Part shown: positions 24,078 to 33,741 of the stretch, in pieces | Layout: each line of letters opens with the position of its first letter | Numbering within the stretch: the first letter of the stretch is position 1 | Source of the DNA: Glebionis coronaria | Taxonomy: Eukaryota > Streptophyta > Magnoliopsida > Asterales > Asteraceae | Direction of reading: 5' to 3' | Assembly: GCA_025667525.1 (NCBI GenBank) | Contig: JANFOE010000051.1 | Coordinates: forward strand, 558,001-622,000 | DNA: 64,000 bases | The notes under the pieces: generated by a model | Databases searched by the model: none | What the model was told of the DNA's origin: nothing | The model's input: the letters and a program-made list of their open reading frames with translations, nothing else | Program-made: the position numbers and the translations under genes

Positions 24078-27008
24078 TTAGAACATCGACAAGTGCGGTT
24101 TTTCATCATTCGAAAGTTCCTTCGCAATAATAACCGGCAACTTGTCGTCCTCCTCCAAATAGACATATTCGAGATGAGGAGGTAAATCTTTCAACTCAAG
24201 GATATGTGGTTCCTCAAGTGAAGATTTGGGTTCGATACTCATAACCTCCTCGGGTGGAGGAAATGGGAAATCGTTAAGAAAATCCTTGATAATCGAGAAG
24301 TCCTCATCGTTGTCGAGGTCTTCGTTACAAGTACGTGGAACATCGAATTCTTCCAACGTAAAACCACCACCTTCAAATGGAGTGAAGGTTGGTGTCGAAT
24401 TATCAAGGATTGGATCCAACATAGTGGGTTTGCCACTATTTTCAACATCACCAAAACCTAGAACTTCTTGTGAAAATTCCTCGCAAACAACGTCGATCAT
24501 ATCAACGAGGTTTATGGTAGCAACGGAATAAACATGAGAAAGTTGAGAATTTTGAGTTGCGTTTATAACAAGTTCCTCGTCGTTGAAACGTAAGGTGATC
24601 TTTCTAGCATGCACATCAATTAAAGCCATAGACGTATCTAAAAACGAACGACCTAAAATGAGAGGAACTTGAGGATCCGTGGGAATATCGACAACGATAA
24701 AGTCTACCGGATAATAGAACTTTCCCACTTTCACAAAAACGTCTTCCGCCAATCCACATGCGCAAATCGTGGAATGATCGGCCAACTCGATAGACATTAG
24801 TGAAGGAGTAAGATTAGGAAGATTGAGCGACTTGAAGATTGCAAGTGGCATCAAGTTAATGCTAGCACCAAGATCGGCCAAGGCATAGCATTCTTCCATA
24901 TCTTGGATTGCACAAGGGATTAAAAATTTACCGGGATCACCGACTTGAGGTATGCGATTAAGATAAACCGACGAACAACTAGACAATTGGTGCAATTTCT
25001 CCTTGTTGTTCAACATACTCTTAAAGTTAGCGGCAAATCGAGGCATCATGACCAAAGCATCGGCGAAACTCACATTAAAGTGCAAATCACGAAACATTTT
25101 CATAAAAAGCTCAAATTGATAATTGTCGCGCTCTTGTCGTTTCTCCTTCCTAAGTCTCGATGGGTAAGGTAAGGGTGGTGTGGGTTGAGGCATAGGCATA
25201 GCCTTTGGAATCTCGGGTTCCAATGTTGGTAATGGGTCAACCGTAGGTGTGGCATGAGCGGTACTTTGTGGGCTTGAGATATGCTCCTTTTCGACCACCA
25301 CCTCGGGTTCTTCCTCAATTTCCTCCACCGTTGGAGTAATTGGTTGAGGAGTCGGTTCCTTAAGTGTCTTACCACTTCGTGTGGTAATCACTTTCATCTC
25401 TCCCTTCGGGTTTGATATGGTGTTACTAGGTAAACTACCCGAAGTAGAGGCTTTGTTCCCCATGACCGCTTCTAAAATAGCATTAAGCTTAACATCTTGA
25501 CTAGCGGCTTTTTGATTGATCCTTTGTTCAAGCCTAGCATGACTTTGCTCAATTTTATTGTTTTGACCTCTAATTTGATTAGCAAAATCATTTTTCAACT
25601 CATTTCTCATGTTAACATTTTCCTTAACAAAATTAGCTAACTCCTTTGTGTTTTTAGCCGTGTCCATAGCTTGACTAGCCAATTGCTCTTGAATGTTTTC
25701 CAAAATCTTATCATTTGCCGTAGCATAATTCAAAAAGTCCATTGGAAGTTCTTTAGTGTAAACATTTTGAAGACCTTGACTTGGGTTTTGAAAATTATGG
25801 TTTTGGTTTTGGTTTTGCAATTGGCTACTACTCCCTTGATTCCCATAGTTGTTATTACCCTTGTAATTGTTTCTTTGATTGTTTTGGTAACCAACTTGAT
25901 TGTTTCGATAATTGTTAGCATTTTGATTTGGTGGAAAACCCGGTGGAGTCAATTGATTAGTGCGGGTAACTTGACCGTCTTGGTTATAAGTTCTCGCGGT
26001 CGCGTAGGCACTCGAAGTGTTACCACCGTTGGTAATGCACTCGGAGTAATCGTGAGCTCCACCACAATACATACAAGAAACCTCAACCGCTTTAGCCGTA
26101 GCGGGAGTGGGTTGTTCACCAACTTTAAACTCAATTAACAATCCTTTAAGCTTATCAAAAATCTTGTTCTCCAAATTAGCCTCGATTTGGCAAGCATCAA
26201 TGGTATGTGACAATGAAGGCGAAGGTGAAGACGAAGTCTTACGAACACTCGACGTGCTACGAGGACTATAAACCTTAGACCTATTCTCAATGATTAATAA
26301 TGCTTCCTCGACCGTCTTACACAAAAAATTACCACCCGCGGCGGCATTAAGATAATCAGGCTCATGATCGTTCAAGCCATTGTAAAAAGTGTCAATTTGA
26401 TGCAAGTCAGAAAAACCATGATGAGGACATTCGTGCAACATTTCCTTAAACCTATTCCAAGCCGTCGAAAAACTCTCATTATACTCTTGTGAAAACTTTG
26501 AAATCTCGTTTTTCAAATGCGTAGTCTTAGAGGGCGGAAAAAATTGGTTCACGAATTTAGGAACGAGATCCTTCCACGTCAATATAGAATTGGATGGCTC
26601 TTTCTCTAACCAAATTTTTGCGGGCCCCGCTAAGGAATACGGAAAAAGCATCATCTTAATCGAGTCGTTAGAGACGTCCTTAAACTTGCAAGTGGCGGTA
26701 AGACGATTAAATTGGCGAATGTGGTTATGAGGGTTGTCCTTTTCGTCACCACGAAACTTGTTGTTTTGAATCATGGACAACAAACCCGTCTTAACCTCAA
26801 AATTCTCCGCAAGGATAGCGGGAATCACAATCGCTTCTCCATAACCCTCGGTGGGTGCTTGTAGCAACCCCATCATAGTTCGATTAGCCATGGGTGCTTC
26901 TTTCACTATGGTGGGTTCGACAATGGGAGATTCTTCACTAGAAGATGTTTGGTTTCCTTCCTTTTGACGACGTTTACGTGCACGTCTTGCTTTGGAGCGA
27001 GTTTGCAT
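24078..27008 (-). CDS. G2 gag-protease ORF
   Basis: About 976 codons from ATG at 27008 (MQTRSKARRARKRRQ); the frame is open a little further upstream, but this is the first ATG. It has a retrotransposon gag domain around residues 70-230 (FRGDEKDNPHNHIRQF, FPYSLAGPAKIWLE), a CX2CX4HX4C-type zinc knuckle CMYCGGAHDYSEC near residue 312, an Asn/Gln-rich linker, and an aspartic protease with ADLGASINLMP near 705 (DLGAS in place of DTG/DSG, usual in Athila). It ends at TAA 24078-24080. The sequence just beyond, in another frame, encodes the expected link to RT, so a frameshift near 24105 ended the ORF early. Confidence 0.9.
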   Translation of the reverse strand: MQTRSKARRARKRRQKEGNQTSSSEESPIVEPTIVKEAPMANRTMMGLLQAPTEGYGEAIVIPAILAENFEVKTGLLSMIQNNKFRGDEKDNPHNHIRQFNRLTATCKFKDVSNDSIKMMLFPYSLAGPAKIWLEKEPSNSILTWKDLVPKFVNQFFPPSKTTHLKNEISKFSQEYNESFSTAWNRFKEMLHECPHHGFSDLHQIDTFYNGLNDHEPDYLNAAAGGNFLCKTVEEALLIIENRSKVYSPRSTSSVRKTSSSPSPSLSHTIDACQIEANLENKIFDKLKGLLIEFKVGEQPTPATAKAVEVSCMYCGGAHDYSECITNGGNTSSAYATARTYNQDGQVTRTNQLTPPGFPPNQNANNYRNNQVGYQNNQRNNYKGNNNYGNQGSSSQLQNQNQNHNFQNPSQGLQNVYTKELPMDFLNYATANDKILENIQEQLASQAMDTAKNTKELANFVKENVNMRNELKNDFANQIRGQNNKIEQSHARLEQRINQKAASQDVKLNAILEAVMGNKASTSGSLPSNTISNPKGEMKVITTRSGKTLKEPTPQPITPTVEEIEEEPEVVVEKEHISSPQSTAHATPTVDPLPTLEPEIPKAMPMPQPTPPLPYPSRLRKEKRQERDNYQFELFMKMFRDLHFNVSFADALVMMPRFAANFKSMLNNKEKLHQLSSCSSVYLNRIPQVGDPGKFLIPCAIQDMEECYALADLGASINLMPLAIFKSLNLPNLTPSLMSIELADHSTICACGLAEDVFVKVGKFYYPVDFIVVDIPTDPQVPLILGRSFLDTSMALIDVHARKITLRFNDEELVINATQNSQLSHVYSVATINLVDMIDVVCEEFSQEVLGFGDVENSGKPTMLDPILDNSTPTFTPFEGGGFTLEEFDVPRTCNEDLDNDEDFSIIKDFLNDFPFPPPEEVMSIEPKSSLEEPHILELKDLPPHLEYVYLEEDDKLPVIIAKELSNDEKPHLSMF

Positions 27009-27732
27009 AAACGTCTCGTACAACGAGAGGGTGAGCAAAGAAGATTCTTTTTGGTGTTTTTACTTTTTCAATTTTTTGTGGTTTTTGATTGTTTTTACTT
27101 TTTTTTGGATTTTGTGATTGTATTAAGTAGACAAAAATCTACAAATCTCCTCCTTAATCAAATCTCTCGATTAAAGAAGCCTCAAGGAATGAAAACGATC
27201 ACGTGAAGTAAACGCCTTCGATGACTTTAGAACGTTGGTGGAACACCAAAACGTTCAAGAGGGTTTAATCAAATGAAACCAAGAAAATATATATGATACT
27301 TAGTAATACTTTGGGCGGCAAAACCCTCGATTAGCTCTCAAAATAAAATACTCACAAGCAAGCGGGGAAACGAGGCGGCCCGAAGCACTTAAGAGCCTCT
27401 TTCCTTAGGATATATTTTATAATATCCGCCTTATACCCACCTTATAGTTTGTATTTTTCAAAATCGAGCTTCACGAAAGAATTTATCTATTTTTGCCTTT
27501 TTCTTTGGTTTGAGATTCGAATATAATGATTGGGTAATGACCTCCCAAGTCAAGGTTGTGATTTCTCACGTATTTGGAGTACTTGTGAATTTATTGTTCT
27601 ACGTATACAATATAGTAATAGTATTCACACAAAAAAACGAAAACCGATAATACGTATTAGTAGAGTGCTACTAATACAAATACTATTATGGTTATATATA
27701 AAAACAACTATTTCCAAATCAAAACACAACAC
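27009..27732 (-). other. G2 leader (5' untranslated region)
   Basis: An AT-rich leader between PBS and gag start, without ORF. It includes a GTATACGTAGA block also seen in the gypsy remnant at 7093-7554. Confidence 0.65.
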
Positions 27733-27736
27733 GCCT

Positions 27737-27754
27737 CCCCGGCAGCGGCGCCAA
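27737..27754 (-). promoter_or_regulatory. G2 primer-binding site (tRNA-Asp type)
   Basis: TGGCGCCGCTGCCGGGGA on the minus strand, two bases inside the 5' LTR. It is complementary to the 3' end of plant tRNA-Asp (from memory), with one G:T pair. Confidence 0.8.
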
Positions 27755-30213
27755 AGTGATGGTTGAGTTTTTGTATACCCATTAGGAAAAGAGTACCAAA
27801 ATAGGGTAAGCACGACGATTTAGGAAAACCGTGTGTAAATGACCCAAAGTGGGGATCGTTCTCAAGGAGGCTAGTGTGTTATGTGTGTAATGATTTGGTT
27901 TAGATTTGTGATTATATTTTTGAGAAAGGAAAATATAAATGAGATAAGAGGAGAATGACGGCTATGAAGACGGATTAAACTACGACGATTTGACGTAAAA
28001 CGCGAACGTAAATACGTAAAACGTGACAAAATTAAAAAAATTAATCCTAAAAATTAATTAAAAGATTAAACTAAGTCTAAAATAATATAAATAAGAATAA
28101 AATTTCAACAAAAATATTTTAAAACCTTTTATTAATTAAATATTCAATTTTGAATGCTAATTAAAGCCCTAAAATTAAATATAATTAACAAAATGTCCAA
28201 AATATTATTTTATTGAACTAATAAGTTACTTATGTTATTTAAAGACTAAAAAGTATTTTTCCTAAATTTTAAAAACTATTTTTCTATTTCTTAATCACTA
28301 AAAACTATTTTTAAACTAAAATAATCATAAAATATAATAGAATAATGCAAAAAATGATTTGACAATTTTAAAAATCCTAAATTATACTAATGAACAGTAG
28401 AAAATTGAGAAAATTTGAAAAAAGTAAAATTTTGCACTAAAAGACAAAACTGATTATAATTAAAACCTTAATTAAGCTAAATTAATTATAAAAAATAATT
28501 AAAAAGTGAACAGTAAAAACTTGTTAAACTAAAAATCTTAAATTATTTTTCTAAATATGAGAAAAATTTTAAAACTGAAAAATATAACTTTTTACCACTA
28601 AAAGACAAAAACAGAAATATTAAAAGTAATTAAAAAAGCTATTTAATCTAAAAAATACCAGATGAACAGTAACTGAAAAATAAAATAAACTGAAAAATCA
28701 AAAATAAAATAAGAAAAATATTGAAACTGATTTCAAAGTCTAAAACCTATTTTTGATCACTAAAGACAAAAAACCAAGTTTCTGATAGTGACACATGAAG
28801 GACTTTTGTCCTCTTGTTGAGCAGTGGTAACAAATGTGCTAGCAGGGGGAACTTAGTTCCCACTGTTAGTGCAATTTTAAGGTCTGGTGACTGATTAAGC
28901 TTAGGAAAGCTTATGTGGAGCTTTTTCTTGGGCAATAAGGCACCCCTACACTCAGTGGAGTGTAGGGAGTCTAGATAAACAAGAAAAACAGCACCTTGCA
29001 CACAAGATTCACACAAAACCCCCCTATTAAGTTACTGATATACCTAACTGAGTTCTGATGAACAGTGGACTTGTTTATATGCACAAAAATGAAATTCAAA
29101 TGGCCAAAACTTGCACACAATCCATCCAAATCACATAAAACCTAGATAAAAACCTAGATTAACCTAATCTCTAACAATGGGCAAGATTTGATTGCAAAAA
29201 TTACACTAAATCATGCATAAAAAGGACTTACTGATTTTACACTAGTATCACCAAAAAAGTGAGCATGCATTTTCTGATTAAACACACCAAATTCAAAGGT
29301 AGTCACTGAAAACAACTTATAACAACTACAAAAGGGTGAGTTAACTGATTATAAGCCAAAATCTATTCAAAGTTTGCCTTAGAACCCAAATCCAAACACC
29401 CCTTTAAGATCCAGTAACTTAAAATTCTCAAATCAAATGCCTTTAAAACTTAACTAAACAGATTATAAGAGTCTTACACATGCATATAAATCTAAAAGGA
29501 GCTCAAATAAACAGATAAATCCAACTTGCAAACAGTTTCACACCAAATCCATACAATCACAGTCCTAATCTTAACAAGAGAGTTCAAGGTTTATACCTTG
29601 TGGGACCCACATCCAGGCCCTACTATGGCTTCAATGTCATCTCCCATCAGCTTATAGCTGGGCTTATGGCTTATGGAACAAGGTTGCTAGTTGGGAATTG
29701 CTAGTGGTGGTCTCAAGAGACACACACACCCAATATGACTTCAAAGTGAGCTAAGCTTTTGTGAACCTGCCAAGGAAGGAACCAAACAGAAAAGTGACCT
29801 GTTGCAAAGACAAATAAGCTAATAAGCCAGCTTATCAATTAAGCTACTTATGGCTTATTTGTCATAAAAAAATCTGATTTTTTTGATTTTCTGAAAACTT
29901 TAACAATAACTAGATCAACAACCAATTTAAACTTCACTTGAGCTTGATATTCAATAAGAATACCAGGCTCATATGATCAACTTAAAATGCTTGGACAATT
30001 AACTTAAGGACTTTTAGTCTCCAAAATAAGCAACAACAGAATATGGAATCTCAACTTCAAAATTTAAATGTGCAATGGAAAAGTAAATTTGGCTCTTTTG
30101 TTTCCCGTCAACAACTCAAAACCATTTCATTTCACTTAAATAAACATGGATTTACAAGGCAGTGACCAAAGAGAAGGAAAAAAGAACAACCTAAAATTGA
30201 AAATCCTATGCTC

Positions 30214-30221
30214 TTTATATA
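30214..30221 (-). promoter_or_regulatory. TATA box of G2 5' LTR
   Basis: TATATAAA on the minus strand, as in the 3' LTR. The C1 insertion at 30284 lies only about 63 bases upstream of it in the direction of transcription, separating it from the rest of U3. Confidence 0.65.
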
Positions 30222-30278
30222 GAGGGCTACAAAGATTCTAGAACTGAGAAGAACCCTTAAAACTAATGGTATGAACTT

Positions 30279-30283
30279 CCATT
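30279..30283. repeat. C1 target-site duplication, left (CCATT)
   Basis: CCATT precedes the C1 LTR start TGTTGGG and recurs at 42250-42254 after the LTR end. The uninterrupted G2 3' LTR has a single CCATT at this place. Confidence 0.95.
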
Positions 30284-30809
30284 TGTTGGGAATAAATTAA
30301 GGCCAGATCACTTGGGCGCTGACAAGAACAACTCATGCGTTGACAAGAACAAAGTGAGCGCTGACAGCTCAAGCGTTGACAAGTTAAAGTCAAGCGTTGA
30401 CAGATTGAAGACAAGCACTGATGGAAGATATAAGCTACACGTTTATTATGTTCTAGAATACTTCTAGTAAGGATAGAAACGACAATGTATTTTCTATGTT
30501 TATCTTTACCTAGAATAGTTGATACGTAGCTTATTATACAAGGCTTCTCAGTCTATAAAAGAAGGCCTTTAGGTTAATGTTTAATATCAAGTTTTATATA
30601 AGTTTTCATTCGTAAACATCTTTCATTGTAAGCAAGTTCGACATTGATAATCAAAGTGAAAGTTTTGTTTACATCTTGTGTTCTTGTTTAAGTATTAAAT
30701 TCCGCATAATACTTAGATTCACAAAGCATATAACAAAGGTTTCTCTATGTGTTATACTTGATCTAATCTCGTATACACAAAGCTAATCGATCTAAGTTTG
30801 GGATCAACA
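30284..30809 (+). repeat. C1 5' LTR
   Basis: 526 bases, TGTTGGG..ATCAACA. It contains six GCGYTGACA motifs at 30314-30420 and the TATA box TATAAAA at 30554. Confidence 0.95.
30554..30560 (+). promoter_or_regulatory. TATA box of C1 LTR
   Basis: TATAAAA about 255 bases before the LTR end. It is repeated in the 3' LTR at 41994-42000. Confidence 0.65.
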
Positions 30810-30811
30810 AG

Positions 30812-30823
30812 TGGTATCAGAGC
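30812..30823 (+). promoter_or_regulatory. C1 primer-binding site (initiator tRNA-Met)
   Basis: TGGTATCAGAGC two bases after the LTR end, the standard copia primer site complementary to the 3' end of initiator tRNA-Met. Confidence 0.95.
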
Positions 30824-30909
30824 TTGTTGAGGAACTTTTGATCTTTGAAGAACACCAGAACGATATACGAACACCAAAACCCTAATTTCCTCAAAACCCT
30901 AAAAAAATC

Positions 30910-33741
30910 ATGTCTGAAGCAATAACCTCCTCCTCTTCACCATTACCAAACATCAAGATTCCCATGCTTGATGCAACCAACTTTGACTTATGGAGGTTCA
31001 ACTTTGAACAATATCTGGGGATCTTTGATTACACACTCTGGGAGATTATTGAATATGGAAACTCATTCAATAAGGCTCAAAAGATTCAGGATGCCATTAC
31101 GGTAAGATCAGCTGTTGAAGGATGTCCTGATGAAGATAAGAAAGAAAAACCTGGAGATGGTAGAGCTGTAAGTGCTGAAGATATTGCAAAGAAAAGGGTT
31201 GACATGAAAGCCCTAAATATTCTGAAAGTCTCTTTGGGACAAGAAAATCAGCACAAATATAGAGGCTATGAATCTGCTAAGGATCTTTGGGAAGCAATTG
31301 AAGTTGCATATGGTGGTAATGCAGACACTAAGGAAGAAAAGAAAAAGCAACTTCTGCATGATTATGCTTTCTTCAAAGCTCAGCCCAATGAGAAACTGAG
31401 CAGTGTGAGAAGCAGATTGCTTGACATCACAAGCAAGTTGTCCTTCATGGGGACACAAGTTGGTGATGTTGACACCAATGCTACCTTTCTGAAAAGTCTT
31501 GGTGAGGCATGGAAGATTGAGGCAAGATCTATTCTTGCCAATAATACTTACAAGAGCTCCTCGTTTGATGACATCTACAACAAACTAAGACTGTTGGAAG
31601 ATGAAACTCTTTCAGCACATGGAAGCAAAGCTAGCACCAGCAACATGGCCTTCTTCTCTCATAGTGAAGGTCAATTCAATCAGAAGGACTCTTTTATGCA
31701 TCTAGTTACTGGATCATCATTTGTCAGCGCTGGAACAAGTCCTGTCAACGTCTCCTTTTCAGACGCTGACACATTCATGAATGACTCCCCAAGAGTTAAA
31801 CCTGCTGGTTTGGATTTGGATACTGTGTGTGCTTACATTGCTTCTTTGCCCAATGGTTCAGTGATTACATATGAGGACCTTGAGCAGATAAGTGATGAAC
31901 ACTTGGAAGAGATGGACATCAAATGGAACATGGCTCTTGCTAGTATAAGAGCAAATAGGTGGAATAGAAGGTTCAAGAAAAAGATGACCTTCAATGCTAA
32001 AGACACTGCTGGATTTGATAAATCCAAAGTTGAGTGTTACAACTGTCATCGCATGGGGCACTTCATGAGGGAATGCAGATCTCCTAGAAGATCTGATGCT
32101 GGTAAACCCTTAAGTCAGGTTGTTAGAGCTCAAGACTCCAAAGCCATGGTTACAGTTCAAGGAATTGATGGTACTGGATGGGATTGGAGCTATCTGGCTA
32201 AAGATGCTGAAGAGGACAAAGCTTTGATTGCTGATATTGAAGAAGAAGAGCATGTTGAATATGCTCTCATGGCACACTCCTCCTCTTCATCTGATAATGA
32301 GGTATATGATGATGCTTTTTGTAGCAAAGGTTGTAGGTTAAACACTGACAGACTTAACAAAGAGGTGTTAAAACTAAAAGATGATATGAGCACTGAAAGG
32401 TGTAAATTGTCCAATTACCAACTAGCTCTTAGTGAAACTGAGAAAACCGTTTCTGAATACAAGAAAATGGAATTTGATTTAAAAGATAAGATAAATATCT
32501 TAAAACATGAGCTAGAGGGTAGTATGGATATTAGAAATATCATGTCAAAGGTCAATAAAGACCTACAGGCTAAGTTAGATGAGGCCATTAAGAATAAAGA
32601 TAATGTTGACCTCAAGATTCAAAGATTTGATAGAGCCACCCAAGCCCTAGGAGATTGTGTAGCTAAACAAACGGATCCTAAGGACATGACTGGGATTGGA
32701 ATGAATGATTACTCTCTGGTTCCACCACCAGCTTGTGACTTCTATGGTGTCCTTAGAAAGGATTTGTCTTGGACTGGTATACCAGAATGCCAAGAAGAGG
32801 AATTCTCTCCTCCACCAAGAGTTGTCACTCCAGTAGAAGAGTATCAACAAAAACTGACTGACCTAAATGAGTGGAAGAAAGCTAACCCTACTTTATTTGT
32901 TAAGGGAGGTTTGCTATGTGAAAGTCCCAATGAATCACCACCCATTAAGGTTACTCACCCAGTTACTGGTAAAGCTGTTGACCTAGGCTCAAACACTGTT
33001 AGAAGACCTACCATTAAATATGCAGAGATGTATAGAAATAATAGGTCACCCAAGAGCCAAGTTAACAATCATGGAACACGTTTCTTCTCTTCTAGACCTA
33101 AGAATGTGTCTAAGAAAGCCTATTATACTTGTGGTAGCTTTTCACATTTGGCATACAAGTGTGTCAACGCTCCCAAAGCCAGCGCTGATAGGAACAATTT
33201 CAGCGCTGATAGGAAGAAAGTCAACGTTGTTAGGAAGTCAAACGTTGTCAGACCCAGACCTTGTGTGCAGCAAAGTCCACAAGTGATTAGACCAGCCCCA
33301 TTCTTCTCTAGAAGGTCTAACACTCATGGAAAAAGACCTTTTCAAAAGACAAACACCTGGTCAAATAGGCAATGGGTTCCTGTAGCAAACCCTAGGTTCA
33401 ACGCTGACAAGGGTAATTTCAGCATTGACAGGACAAACTCCAACGCTGACAGAAACGTGACCAGACCTAAATATTTGCAGCCACAAGATAAGGGGTCTAA
33501 AGCTTCTTCAAGCTTAACATGGAGACCCAAGAAAGATCAAAACCCTAATAATAATGGAATTTCAATGACTTGCAACAGGTTTAATTATATTTCAAAGGTC
33601 ATTACAAAACCAATTGGGGTTAACTGGGTATTTCATCCTAAAAGGGATGAGAATGGGGTTGTTGTGAGAACTAAGTCTGTTCTTATTGAACAACCAGTTG
33701 AATCCAAGTCTTCTGAGACATGGGTTCCCAAAGAAAACTAA
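30910..33741 (+). CDS. C1 gag polyprotein
   Basis: 943 codons. The N-terminal part (residues 15-240) is a copia gag domain (UBN2-like), with FDLWRFNFEQYL and AKDLWEAIEVAYGG. A zinc knuckle CYNCHRMGHFMREC lies near residue 375. A coiled-coil stretch rich in Lys/Glu/Leu spans about 475-580. A second, degenerate knuckle YYTCGSFSHLAYKC lies near 737, its first Cys replaced by Tyr. Heptad repeats such as SADRNNF and NADKGNF appear at 755-850. Residues 898-926 resemble an RT segment of pol. The frame ends in WVPKEN and TAA; pol follows in another frame across a 22-base overlap. The product would form the virus-like particle. Confidence 0.9.
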   Translation: MSEAITSSSSPLPNIKIPMLDATNFDLWRFNFEQYLGIFDYTLWEIIEYGNSFNKAQKIQDAITVRSAVEGCPDEDKKEKPGDGRAVSAEDIAKKRVDMKALNILKVSLGQENQHKYRGYESAKDLWEAIEVAYGGNADTKEEKKKQLLHDYAFFKAQPNEKLSSVRSRLLDITSKLSFMGTQVGDVDTNATFLKSLGEAWKIEARSILANNTYKSSSFDDIYNKLRLLEDETLSAHGSKASTSNMAFFSHSEGQFNQKDSFMHLVTGSSFVSAGTSPVNVSFSDADTFMNDSPRVKPAGLDLDTVCAYIASLPNGSVITYEDLEQISDEHLEEMDIKWNMALASIRANRWNRRFKKKMTFNAKDTAGFDKSKVECYNCHRMGHFMRECRSPRRSDAGKPLSQVVRAQDSKAMVTVQGIDGTGWDWSYLAKDAEEDKALIADIEEEEHVEYALMAHSSSSSDNEVYDDAFCSKGCRLNTDRLNKEVLKLKDDMSTERCKLSNYQLALSETEKTVSEYKKMEFDLKDKINILKHELEGSMDIRNIMSKVNKDLQAKLDEAIKNKDNVDLKIQRFDRATQALGDCVAKQTDPKDMTGIGMNDYSLVPPPACDFYGVLRKDLSWTGIPECQEEEFSPPPRVVTPVEEYQQKLTDLNEWKKANPTLFVKGGLLCESPNESPPIKVTHPVTGKAVDLGSNTVRRPTIKYAEMYRNNRSPKSQVNNHGTRFFSSRPKNVSKKAYYTCGSFSHLAYKCVNAPKASADRNNFSADRKKVNVVRKSNVVRPRPCVQQSPQVIRPAPFFSRRSNTHGKRPFQKTNTWSNRQWVPVANPRFNADKGNFSIDRTNSNADRNVTRPKYLQPQDKGSKASSSLTWRPKKDQNPNNNGISMTCNRFNYISKVITKPIGVNWVFHPKRDENGVVVRTKSVLIEQPVESKSSETWVPKEN

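Larger units (their letters stand above)
27757..30283 (-). repeat. G2 5' LTR, inner part (R/U5 side)
   Basis: Matches 15887-18414 of the 3' LTR. It ends at the CCATT target duplication of C1 (30279-30283). It contains the hairpin at 28944-28967 and the TATA box at 30214-30221. Confidence 0.9.

Noticed and set aside
25671..26138. Plus-strand ORF of 155 codons opposite G2 gag
   Set aside because: Antisense shadow of the Asn/Gln-rich gag region, with no domain.
30314..30420. W-box cluster (TTGAC) in the C1 LTR
   Set aside because: About half of the copies have CTGACA in place of TTGACA, and the following base does not fit TTGACY, so the conserved unit is not a W-box.
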